From NCBI GenBank assembly GCA_964608405.1, contig CAZSNC010000009.1, forward strand, positions 1 to 27,754: a stretch of DNA of 27,754 nt. Direction: 5' to 3'. Shown one piece after another: positions 8,000 through 15,029 of this stretch. The position numbers were made by a program, and so were the translations under genes. Under the pieces are notes generated by a model. It was not told the DNA's origin. It searched no databases and worked only from the letters and a program-made list of their open reading frames with translations. How positions within the stretch are numbered: the stretch's first letter is position 1; each line of letters begins with the position of its first letter. The stretch comes from GWB1-38-13 sp964608405. GTDB taxonomy: Bacteria; Patescibacteriota; Microgenomatia; UBA8517.

Positions 8000-9079
8000 A
8001 TGAGTATTTTTGGAAAGAAGAAGAAATTCGATGATGATGAAAACATAGAGGAAAGAGACTCAGATGAGAAAGAGGGGAAGAGAAGTCTTAAAGTTAAAAA
8101 AATCAAAGACTTGAGTCCCGAAAACAAGAAGAAAAGAAAAGAACCGATTAGATCATGGAATAAATTTGACAGATTATTTCTTTTTTTAGTTCTATTTTTG
8201 ACTACCGGGTTATCGCTTTTTCTTGCAATGTCCTCAAGGGGTTATAAACTGCCTAATCTGCCTCGCATAAAAATACCGAATATTAAAATATTTGGGGAAA
8301 AAACGATTGTCTTCGAAGGAAGTAACCATGATTCAAAGGTGGCAAAGAAAGTACACGATGAATTTATTCTTGTCACAAAAGGTTTAAGTGGTATTTATGG
8401 CTTTTATGTTGTAAATATCAACAGCGATTATTCGTTCGGAGTATATGAAACTGAGAAGTTTCAGGCAGCTTCCTTAATAAAACTGCCTGTGATGGTTGGA
8501 ATGTATATGGCGCGTGAAGAAGGGAAGCTGAATCTGGATACGAAGTATAAACTCAAAGTAGAAGATAAAGTTAAAGGATCGGGTTCGCTTTATGCAAAAC
8601 CGGTAGGTTATGAACTGTCGTATAGGGAACTTATCAAACTTATGGGAAAAGAATCCGACAATACTGCGTTTAACATTTGCCGAAAGTATTTAGGTGATGA
8701 AAAAATACAAAGTATTATCAGTGGAATTGGTATGAAGGATACAAGTATTTTGGCTAACACAACAACTCCCAAGGATATTGGGATATTTTTTCAAAAACTT
8801 TGGAACGGAGAAATAATAAACAGTACGAATACAAACGAAATGTTACTGTTTTTAACAGATACTATTTACGAAAAATGGTTGGCAGCAGGAATTCCGGAAA
8901 ATATTAGAGTTGCACACAAATATGGAAGAGAATTAAAGGTTATAAATGATGGAGGTATAATTTATGCAAATACTCCATATATTACCGTGATAATGAGCAA
9001 AGACGTTGTCGATTCAGAAGCGGATAAAGCCTTCCCCGAGCTATCAAGGATTATATATACAGGGGTTGAGGACAATTAA
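8000..9079 (+). CDS. Membrane-anchored class A beta-lactamase-fold serine protein
   Basis: 359 residues. The cytoplasmic head (1-55) is dense in Lys, Asp and Glu, and is followed by a transmembrane helix at about 56-77. The outer domain has the SxxK nucleophile motif SLIK (158-161), SDN (219-221), and KYG (307-309) in place of KTG/KSG. TTTPKD (254-259) matches the conserved TTTPRD helix start of class A enzymes. The stretch between SDN and TTTP is only about 33 residues and lacks the omega-loop ExxLN Glu needed for deacylation in true beta-lactamases. It may therefore be a peptidoglycan D,D-peptidase or a slow penicillin-binding protein rather than a resistance enzyme. Its stop codon shares the bases TTAA (9076-9079) with the convergent gene. 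Confidence 0.82.
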   Translation: MSIFGKKKKFDDDENIEERDSDEKEGKRSLKVKKIKDLSPENKKKRKEPIRSWNKFDRLFLFLVLFLTTGLSLFLAMSSRGYKLPNLPRIKIPNIKIFGEKTIVFEGSNHDSKVAKKVHDEFILVTKGLSGIYGFYVVNINSDYSFGVYETEKFQAASLIKLPVMVGMYMAREEGKLNLDTKYKLKVEDKVKGSGSLYAKPVGYELSYRELIKLMGKESDNTAFNICRKYLGDEKIQSIISGIGMKDTSILANTTTPKDIGIFFQKLWNGEIINSTNTNEMLLFLTDTIYEKWLAAGIPENIRVAHKYGRELKVINDGGIIYANTPYITVIMSKDVVDSEADKAFPELSRIIYTGVEDN

Positions 9080-9837
9080 TTATTAGTCATACATGTTGGC
9101 GGTTGCTGACAACCACATTCATCTTTTTCTCCTGCAATAACAGTTCCATCTTTACACCATCCTGGAGCGGGGGGTGAATAAAGAGGACAGGAAGAGCAGG
9201 ATCTATCGAATTTGAAAGTAGAGATAATTTGATTTGCATAACCTTCATATTTGTTGATTGACTCACTACAATCATAAACAATAGTTGGAGATTTTACTAT
9301 TATCTCCAGAGCTTTTTGGTTGCCAAGATTTACAAGAAATGATTGTTTCCCTTCCGGCATCTCTCCGCCTGTATAAAAGAAATATGCTTTCTTCCCGCCG
9401 ATCGTAGCCTCTCCGTCGTACGAAGCAGTGTCGAATTCAAAGCCAAAAGTATCTTTCCAAATGTCTTTATAATTGTTTCCAGAATGTGGAACTATTATTA
9501 TGTTTATCTCGCTTACTGATATCTCCGTTTCAGATCCGGAACTATTAGTTTTACATACGACCGGTTTTGATGTTATGTCGTTTTGATTAACCGAGAATTC
9601 GGATGGGTATTTCAGCTCAAACCCATACTCTCTATTGCTATATGTTTTCCAATTTGCAGGTGTTTCAATATCAAACTTTTTATTTTCAGTTGTGTCATTA
9701 GATACTTCATTGATTTTCTTGTTAAGAAGGTTGTTTTGATAGGCCAGATAAGACACAGTTGCCCAGACGACAATGATTAAAGTTGTGGCACTGAGAGCAA
9801 GGGTATTTTGGAAAAACCTCAGTTTATTAAGGGGCAT
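9076..9837 (-). CDS. Single-pass anchored protein with PsbP-like domain and Cys-rich tail
   Basis: 253 residues from ATG 9837. The open frame reaches 9942, inside the PBP gene, but a -10 TATACT lies 8 nt before 9837 and the protein then begins just ahead of its transmembrane helix (about 13-33). SYLAYQNNLLNKKI (29-42) closely matches the anchor of the protein at 3710-4816. The outer domain has ETPANWKTYSNREYGFELKYPSEF and ends with YANQIISTFKF. A Cys-rich tail follows with Cys214, 217, 228, 241, 243 and 249, probably disulfide-bonded. Function is unknown. It starts 35 bases beyond the PBP stop and is on the same strand, so both could be cotranscribed even though it has its own promoter. Its stop overlaps the stop of the + strand neighbour. 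Confidence 0.75.
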   Translation of the reverse strand: MPLNKLRFFQNTLALSATTLIIVVWATVSYLAYQNNLLNKKINEVSNDTTENKKFDIETPANWKTYSNREYGFELKYPSEFSVNQNDITSKPVVCKTNSSGSETEISVSEINIIIVPHSGNNYKDIWKDTFGFEFDTASYDGEATIGGKKAYFFYTGGEMPEGKQSFLVNLGNQKALEIIVKSPTIVYDCSESINKYEGYANQIISTFKFDRSCSSCPLYSPPAPGWCKDGTVIAGEKDECGCQQPPTCMTNN

Positions 9838-9845
9838 TTGTTTAA

Positions 9846-9851
9846 AGTATA
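9846..9851 (-). promoter_or_regulatory. -10 element TATACT of the anchored Cys-tail protein
   Basis: On the - strand TATACT ends 8 nt before ATG 9837, placing transcription start 1-2 nt ahead of the codon. It helps decide the start over the longer frame that overlaps the PBP gene. Confidence 0.5.
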
Positions 9852-9872
9852 CAACAATCGATAAAGGCAGAT

Positions 9873-12332
9873 TTATTGAGGGGAAGTGATAAGCGGATAA
9901 TGAATTATTGCCGATGAGCTTGCAATCGGGCAATCTAAGCAAACCAAAGTGCCCAGTGGGTCAAGAAGGAAGGGGTGGTTTTGTGTTTCAATAAGATCAG
10001 CAGGCAGATCAGGGCTTGCAACTGTACCTGTTGTTTTATCAATTTGAATATCTTTCTGCCCACTCTCAATGTTTGCACCAACCCTGTCTTTCAAGAAGTA
10101 TTCAAATCTTGTTCCGCACCCGGGGTTGTTTTCATCTGTCGGAAGATTCCCCGTTGTTGAACAGACATTTTTTCCGACAACTCCTTCGGGTTGTCTCGGC
10201 CAGGAGTGTCCGTCGTCGTCTTTGTTGTAATCACCCTTTTCGGATTTATCGAGCGCATATTTAATTAGTTTATTCCAGATGGGCGAGGCTCCTGAAACTC
10301 CCGACACGGCGCCGCTCATTTCCGTATTGTCGTTGTTTCCTACCCAAACAACGGTAACAATTTGTGGTGTGTAACCGATTGTCCAATTGTCGCGTCTATC
10401 GTTTGTTGTTCCTGTTTTAACCGACACTTCGGGATGGTTTTTAACAACCAAATATGAGCTTTCTCCAAAAGCTGCGGAGCGGGCGTTATTATCATACAGA
10501 GTGTGAGAGATAAGAAATGAAACTTCGGGATCTATTACCCTTGTTCCCTCGATTTCACCAACCTTATTTTCCTCATACAATTTTCCTTTCCAGTCGGTTA
10601 CTTTGAGAATCGGATTAAGTTCAACCCTAACTCCCTCATTTGCAAAAACCCCGAAGGCTACCGCCATATCAACCGGTTTTACCTCACCACCACCCAATGT
10701 CAGCGACAATCCGTAATTTTTAGGATCTGTAAGTGTTGTTAATCCCATACTTTTTGCAAAATCGACAAAATTCTCAAGCCCATTTAAGGCAAGTACCCTC
10801 ACGGCAGGAATGTTATAGGAGTTACCGAGGGCAAACCTTGGTTGTACGGCACCGTGGAAAGATCCGTCGTAGTTTACGGGACAATATTCCCTTTGTCCGA
10901 ATACTTTAAAACAAGTTGGGACATCGGCAAGTGGGGTTGAGAGGGTTATCTTCTTATCCTTAAGACCAAGTGCATAGTTGAGGGGTTTAATTGAAGATCC
11001 CGGCTGCCGGTTGGCAAAAATAATGTTAACTTTACCGTCTTCATCTTTGGCAAAATAGTCTTTTGACCCAACCATTGCAAGAATCTCTCCGGTTCTCGGA
11101 TGGGTAATTATTGCGGCACCATTTCCTACTTTTTGTTTTTTCAATTTTCCAACCTCGGTTGCGACTGCGTTTTGTGCATACTCCTGCAGATCGAGGTCCA
11201 ATGTTGTTGTTACACGTAACCCTCCCTGTTCGACAACCGCATCGCCGTATTTTTCCGCCAGTAATTCCTTAACCCAAAGGGAGAAGTGGGGTGCTTTAAA
11301 CTTTTCCGGTTCCGCGTACTTTATCTCTTCATTCTTTGCTTTGTCGGCTTCTTCGGTGGTAATTATTTTATCCTCAAGCATGCGCTTCAAAACTATATCC
11401 TGCCTTACCTTTGCCATTTCCGGATGTGCCCCGAAAGGCGAATATTTTGTAGGTGCTGCCGTAATTCCTGCCAAAATCGCCGCTTCAGCAAGGGTCAGAT
11501 CTTTTGCGTCTTTATCGAAGTAAAGCTCTGCCGCAGCACCGATTCCGTAGGCAGTTGATCCGTACGGAATTTGATTAAAATAAAGGTCAAGTATTTGTTT
11601 TTTTGTGTACATTATTTCAACAACAACCGTTATTGCAAGCTCTCTTATTTTTCTTTTTATAGTCCTCTCCGGTGTAAGAAGCGCATTTTTAACCAGCTGT
11701 TGTGTTAAAGTCGAGCCGCCCTGCAGTTTCTGTTTAAAGACCGTGTTGTAAGCCGCACGCGTAATTCCGGTTATGGAAAAACCCATATGTTTGTAAAAGT
11801 CCTTGTCTTCAATAGCAATTGTGGCATTTACAACATAGTCGGGCAGTTCGTCGATATTAACGGGACTGCTTCTTTTGTCGGCATATATTTCATATATGAG
11901 CTTTCCGTTTCTGTCATAAAGCTTGGTCGATACGGGTACTTGTGACTCGAGTAGTTTGTTTGGAAGGGGAATTCCCCAGAAAACCCATATTAAAAAGGTA
12001 ATTACTGCCAACAGTATTGTATAAATAATCGCAAGACGTGTCTTTTTGCTATGTGGATATTTACGCGTCCGATTATTTATTTTTTTTCTTAATTGGGATG
12101 TTTTATTTCGATGAGGAAAAAGAAATTTTTTAAAACTGACGGTAAAAGCACTAATATTTTTAGCGTAGGTTTTTACCAATTTTAATAGCTTGCTGAGAAT
12201 AAAAGATAAAAATTGCACGCTCTTTTTATAAGCGCTTTTCAATGAAGAACCTTTTTCCGAAAAACCCTTTTCTGATAGTGTCTTTTTGGGAACCTTCTTT
12301 TTACGATCGTGTTTGGATATGCGTTTTACCAT
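9873..12332 (-). CDS. Class A penicillin-binding protein (bifunctional peptidoglycan synthase)
   Basis: 819 residues. A long, strongly basic cytoplasmic tail (1-98) precedes a transmembrane helix at about 99-120. The glycosyltransferase 51 domain has ATIAIEDKDFYKHMG (170-184) with the catalytic Glu175, and QGGSTLTQQLVKN (204-216). The transpeptidase domain has SSIK (Ser446, Lys449), SYN (505-507) and KTG (639-641), so both activities look intact. It polymerises lipid II and crosslinks stem peptides on the outer face of the membrane. The C-terminal about 100 residues are Cys-containing and poorly conserved. The basic N-terminal tail is longer than in most PBP1a proteins. A TATAAT lies 9 nt before the start. 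It is divergent from the HEPN-like gene, 121 bp away. Confidence 0.95.
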   Translation of the reverse strand: MVKRISKHDRKKKVPKKTLSEKGFSEKGSSLKSAYKKSVQFLSFILSKLLKLVKTYAKNISAFTVSFKKFLFPHRNKTSQLRKKINNRTRKYPHSKKTRLAIIYTILLAVITFLIWVFWGIPLPNKLLESQVPVSTKLYDRNGKLIYEIYADKRSSPVNIDELPDYVVNATIAIEDKDFYKHMGFSITGITRAAYNTVFKQKLQGGSTLTQQLVKNALLTPERTIKRKIRELAITVVVEIMYTKKQILDLYFNQIPYGSTAYGIGAAAELYFDKDAKDLTLAEAAILAGITAAPTKYSPFGAHPEMAKVRQDIVLKRMLEDKIITTEEADKAKNEEIKYAEPEKFKAPHFSLWVKELLAEKYGDAVVEQGGLRVTTTLDLDLQEYAQNAVATEVGKLKKQKVGNGAAIITHPRTGEILAMVGSKDYFAKDEDGKVNIIFANRQPGSSIKPLNYALGLKDKKITLSTPLADVPTCFKVFGQREYCPVNYDGSFHGAVQPRFALGNSYNIPAVRVLALNGLENFVDFAKSMGLTTLTDPKNYGLSLTLGGGEVKPVDMAVAFGVFANEGVRVELNPILKVTDWKGKLYEENKVGEIEGTRVIDPEVSFLISHTLYDNNARSAAFGESSYLVVKNHPEVSVKTGTTNDRRDNWTIGYTPQIVTVVWVGNNDNTEMSGAVSGVSGASPIWNKLIKYALDKSEKGDYNKDDDGHSWPRQPEGVVGKNVCSTTGNLPTDENNPGCGTRFEYFLKDRVGANIESGQKDIQIDKTTGTVASPDLPADLIETQNHPFLLDPLGTLVCLDCPIASSSAIIHYPLITSPQ

Positions 12333-12341
12333 AACCCATCG

Positions 12342-12347
12342 ATTATA
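12342..12347 (-). promoter_or_regulatory. -10 element TATAAT of the PBP gene
   Basis: On the - strand TATAAT ends 9 nt before ATG 12332. The other ATG at 12339 is out of frame. No clear -35 is seen. Predicted 5' leader is about 3 nt. Confidence 0.6.
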
Positions 12348-12441
12348 GTATATAGTACAAGATATGCGTGGAAGAATTTACAGTTGTTACATAAAGTCTT
12401 TCTGCGATAGTTTACTTAGTTTAAGTAGTACCATAATTTGC

Positions 12442-12447
12442 TATTAT
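12442..12447 (+). promoter_or_regulatory. -10 element TATTAT of the HEPN-like gene
   Basis: TATTAT ends 6 nt before ATG 12454. This spacing, shared with other genes here, supports ATG 12454 over the TTG at 12451. Confidence 0.55.
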
Positions 12448-12453
12448 TAATTG

Positions 12454-12987
12454 ATGATCGGTGATCTTGAAATAAAAAATTGGTGGAGTTACGTTCACGA
12501 TGACATTAAAGAGCTTCTGATACAGTCGCTTCTTTTAGTGGAGACTGCCGATAAATGGGAAAGTCATATCAGCGAAACCTTCGGAAGAGGTTCCATTCCT
12601 AAAGAAAGATTTAAAGATTATTCGTTTATTGTTTTTCCGGCAGCAAAAGCATATGAAGGATTTTTAAAAAAGATATTTCTTGATTTGGGTTTTATCAGTG
12701 AGGAGGATTATTACGGTAAACGTTTCAGAGTAGGGAAGGCACTCAATCCATCACTCGAAAAGGAGTTGAGGTTAAGAGAAGGCGTATATGACAAAATTGT
12801 CGGTTTTTGCGGAGGTGAAGATCTGGCTCAGCAAATGTGGTTGTGCTGGAAGGAGGCCAGAAATATGGTTTTTCACTGGTTTCCCAACGAAAAAAATGTT
12901 GTGTCACTTGTTGAAGCGAAAGAGCGGGTAATGATGATTTTGGAAACTATGGATATGACATTTGCAGGATGTAAATTAAAAAAATAA
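12454..12987 (+). CDS. HEPN-like protein, candidate ribonuclease/toxin
   Basis: 177 residues, predicted mostly helical, with no signal or membrane segment. Near the C-terminus EARNMVFHWFP gives R136-N137-x3-H141, which matches the Rx4-6H (RNxxxH) active-site motif of HEPN ribonucleases. A basic patch KRFRVGKALNP (89-99) and Trp/Cys residues (WLCW, 129-132) lie upstream. HEPN proteins include RNase toxins such as RnlA/LsoA, the MNT-HEPN systems and Abi proteins; resemblance to the RnlA C-terminal domain is possible but cannot be confirmed by eye. No antitoxin or nucleotidyltransferase partner adjoins it. The next gene on the same strand is a CPBP/Abi membrane protein. Not a family I can name with certainty. 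Confidence 0.6.
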   Translation: MIGDLEIKNWWSYVHDDIKELLIQSLLLVETADKWESHISETFGRGSIPKERFKDYSFIVFPAAKAYEGFLKKIFLDLGFISEEDYYGKRFRVGKALNPSLEKELRLREGVYDKIVGFCGGEDLAQQMWLCWKEARNMVFHWFPNEKNVVSLVEAKERVMMILETMDMTFAGCKLKK

Positions 12988-13022
12988 ATAACAGGAGAAT
13001 AACTACTAAATTAACAAGTGCA

Positions 13023-13685
13023 ATGATGAAAAAACATATTAAAGCGACATCTCCAGGCAGTATAAAAACTCCGATTTTATTCCTAGTTTATTTGATTACC
13101 ATCTGGACTTTTTACAGGATGAATTTTGATAACTCTGATGTTTTGGAGGAACTTGTTATAAAACCAATAATTTGGCTTGCGCCGTTATTTCTGTACATTT
13201 TTCCGAAAGAGAAAATTAGCCTTGCTACAATTGGTGTTGCCTTTAAAAACCTTTTTCCATCGCTTTATTTGTCGCTTGCACTTGGTGTCGGATTTGTATT
13301 TTTAGGATTGATTGCCAATATAGCGAAATACCAGGGGGTGAATTTTGGAGCAAATATTGGAGGTAATCTCTTGCCCGGGGTTACGGTTTCTTTCGCTACG
13401 GCAATTACCGAGGAATTGGTTTTTCGGGGGTACTTATTGAGCGCTTTTATTAAGAAACAGGGAAACTTATTTGCCGTTATATTAACGACACTCTTTTGGA
13501 CATTTATCCACGCTCCTATTGCTTATTTTGTATGGAGAATGGATGCCATTCAACTCACAATCTATTTAATCTTAACTTTTATTTATGGACTTGGTGCCTC
13601 GGGGTTGTTTCTCAGAACAAAAAACATCGCAGCCCCGATACTTCTTCATGTACTTTGGGAATGGCCGATTATTCTTTTCAGATAG
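13023..13685 (+). CDS. CPBP-family intramembrane metalloprotease (CAAX/Abi type)
   Basis: 220 residues with about six to eight hydrophobic helices. The family motif EExxxR is present as TEELVFRG (Glu130, Glu131, Arg135), with a second-motif His163 in FIHAP and a third at His209 in LLHVLWEW. These are the metal and catalytic positions of the PF02517 group, which includes CAAX prenyl endopeptidases, bacteriocin-immunity proteins and regulators. Substrate is unknown. ATG codons at 13023 and 13026 are alternatives; AGGAGA at 12993-12998 is too far (about 25 nt) to serve either. It lies 35 bases after the HEPN-like gene and could share its transcript. Confidence 0.88.
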   Translation: MMKKHIKATSPGSIKTPILFLVYLITIWTFYRMNFDNSDVLEELVIKPIIWLAPLFLYIFPKEKISLATIGVAFKNLFPSLYLSLALGVGFVFLGLIANIAKYQGVNFGANIGGNLLPGVTVSFATAITEELVFRGYLLSAFIKKQGNLFAVILTTLFWTFIHAPIAYFVWRMDAIQLTIYLILTFIYGLGASGLFLRTKNIAAPILLHVLWEWPIILFR

Positions 13686-13729
13686 CCATTTGATTTTAAG
13701 AGCTGTTTGGATGTATATTTACACTTACA

Positions 13730-14356
13730 ATGCTTCGAAAGATAATGATATCTTCGGCTGTGTTTATTTTTTCCTTGGGGATTTTATTTACATCGGTTCT
13801 TCGTACTGCTGCCGTCAAATATGAAACAAACGGGGTAAGATCGGGTGAAGTTCTTGCGGATAGCGATTACAAAATCGATTACAGCCTGGCTTACCCGGGG
13901 AAAATCCTTCCGGATAATTTTTTTTGGCCGCTTAAGGCGTTAAGAGATAAAGTCTGGCTTTTGATTACAACGGATGATTTGAAAAAGGTCGAGCTTAGGA
14001 TTTTATTTGCAGACAAAAGGGTGGGAGGAGCGGAAATACTTGTCAATGCCGGAAAGAACGAAGTGGCACTTTCCACACTGACAAAAGCGGAAAAATATTT
14101 AGAAGAGGCATCACTAACAGAGGAGAGTTTACGTTTGACGGGAAAAGCCTATTCGGGCGATTTGCTTCTTCGTCTTGCCAATGCTTCATTAAAACACTAC
14201 CAGATTTTGAAAGAGTTGGAAGATAAGGTACCGGATGACATGAGCGTCATTGTTATTTCATCCGAGCAGATACCTATAAAATCATACGAGAAGGCAAGAA
14301 ACGCGCTGTTGGAAAAGGGTATTACTCCTCCAATTAATCCGTTCGTTTGGGAATAA
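13730..14356 (+). CDS. Exported DUF5667-like protein
   Basis: 208 residues. The N-terminal hydrophobic segment (about 6-24) reads as a signal peptide or anchor. The mature part contains YPGKILPDNFFWPLKALRDKVWLLITTDDLKKVELRILFADKR, split here as PDNFFWPLKALRDKV (61-75) and ELRILFADKR (88-97), which is the pattern of DUF5667 (a short PxxPxYPLKxxxE-like entry followed by amphipathic helices). The remainder is helical. Such domains are common outside the membrane in Patescibacteria and Actinobacteria; role unknown. The start follows a poor -10 and no Shine-Dalgarno. Confidence 0.7.
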   Translation: MLRKIMISSAVFIFSLGILFTSVLRTAAVKYETNGVRSGEVLADSDYKIDYSLAYPGKILPDNFFWPLKALRDKVWLLITTDDLKKVELRILFADKRVGGAEILVNAGKNEVALSTLTKAEKYLEEASLTEESLRLTGKAYSGDLLLRLANASLKHYQILKELEDKVPDDMSVIVISSEQIPIKSYEKARNALLEKGITPPINPFVWE

Positions 14357-14579
14357 TATAAGGTATTGGATAAACATCTAAAGCACTATTTTTTTAAACG
14401 TAATTTTACTTATAATAATCCCTTAATATTTTACGGCAATTAATAATTGATTAGCTTCACAACACGGCTGAAATGCGTTATTTTGATGTATTTAATGATA
14501 GTTGACGATATCCATTTAGTGTACAAAGATCACAACAGCACTATCGGTAGTAGTTTTTCTTTTCATACATGAAATTAAT
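14357..14579. promoter_or_regulatory. Intergenic region upstream of nrdR
   Basis: 223 bp, AT-rich, with no open frame of note. TATAAT occurs at 14411-14416 but 164 bases before the start. TTGACG at 14502-14507 could be a -35 with AAAGAT (14525-14530) at 17 bp. An 8-bp direct repeat TCACAACA occurs at 14457-14464 and 14530-14537, and the inverted pair TAGTG/CACTA at 14517-14521 and 14539-14543. No canonical NrdR box was recognised, so any operator role is a guess. Confidence 0.35.
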
Positions 14580-15020
14580 ATGAGATGTCCTTTTTGTACG
14601 GCCACGGATACAACAGTCTTGGAATCAAGGATGGTGGATGAAGGAAGAGCGCTAAGGAGACGAAGGGAGTGTCTGAAGTGTAAGAAGAGATTTACTACGT
14701 ACGAAAAAGTCGGAGGTTCAACACTTTGGGTGGTTAAAAAGGACGGTAGAAGAGAACCGTTTGATAAGGAAAAAATAAAAAAAGGTGTATTAAGGGCTGT
14801 AGAAAAACGTCCTGTCTCGATGGATCTTGTAAATGACCTTGTCGAAAGTGTAGAGAGGGAAATGTTGAGAAAAGAAAAAGAGGAGGTCTCAAGCCATCTG
14901 ATCGGAAAAAGCGTTTTAAAAAGGTTAAAAAGAATCGATAAAGTGGCTTGGTTAAGGTTTGCGAGCGTGTACCTGCTTTTTGAAGATCTTGAGGATTTTG
15001 CAAAAGCGATAAAAGAGTAA
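14580..15020 (+). CDS. nrdR: Transcriptional repressor NrdR
   Basis: 146 residues, standard length. The N-terminal zinc ribbon has Cys3, Cys6, Cys31 and Cys34 (RCPFC at 2-6 and ECLKC at 30-34) with the family's ESRMVDEGRALRRRREC stretch. An ATP-cone domain (about 49-139) follows, starting at VVKKDGRREPFDKEKI. NrdR senses ATP/dATP and represses ribonucleotide reductase genes. It sits 9 bases before the first reductase, so it probably regulates its own operon. The same ATP-cone fold recurs at the N-terminus of the second reductase. Confidence 0.96.
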   Translation: MRCPFCTATDTTVLESRMVDEGRALRRRRECLKCKKRFTTYEKVGGSTLWVVKKDGRREPFDKEKIKKGVLRAVEKRPVSMDLVNDLVESVEREMLRKEKEEVSSHLIGKSVLKRLKRIDKVAWLRFASVYLLFEDLEDFAKAIKE

Positions 15021-15029
15021 AAGAAAAAA

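Noticed and set aside
9837..9942. N-terminal extension of the anchored Cys-tail protein
   Set aside because: It overlaps the PBP coding end, and a -10 element precedes the Met at 9837.
12993..12998. AGGAGA as ribosome-binding site of the CPBP gene
   Set aside because: It is about 25 nt from ATG 13023, and no start codon lies at a suitable distance.
14357..14579. Canonical NrdR box
   Set aside because: No sequence close to the ACACWATATATWGTGT pattern was found by eye.
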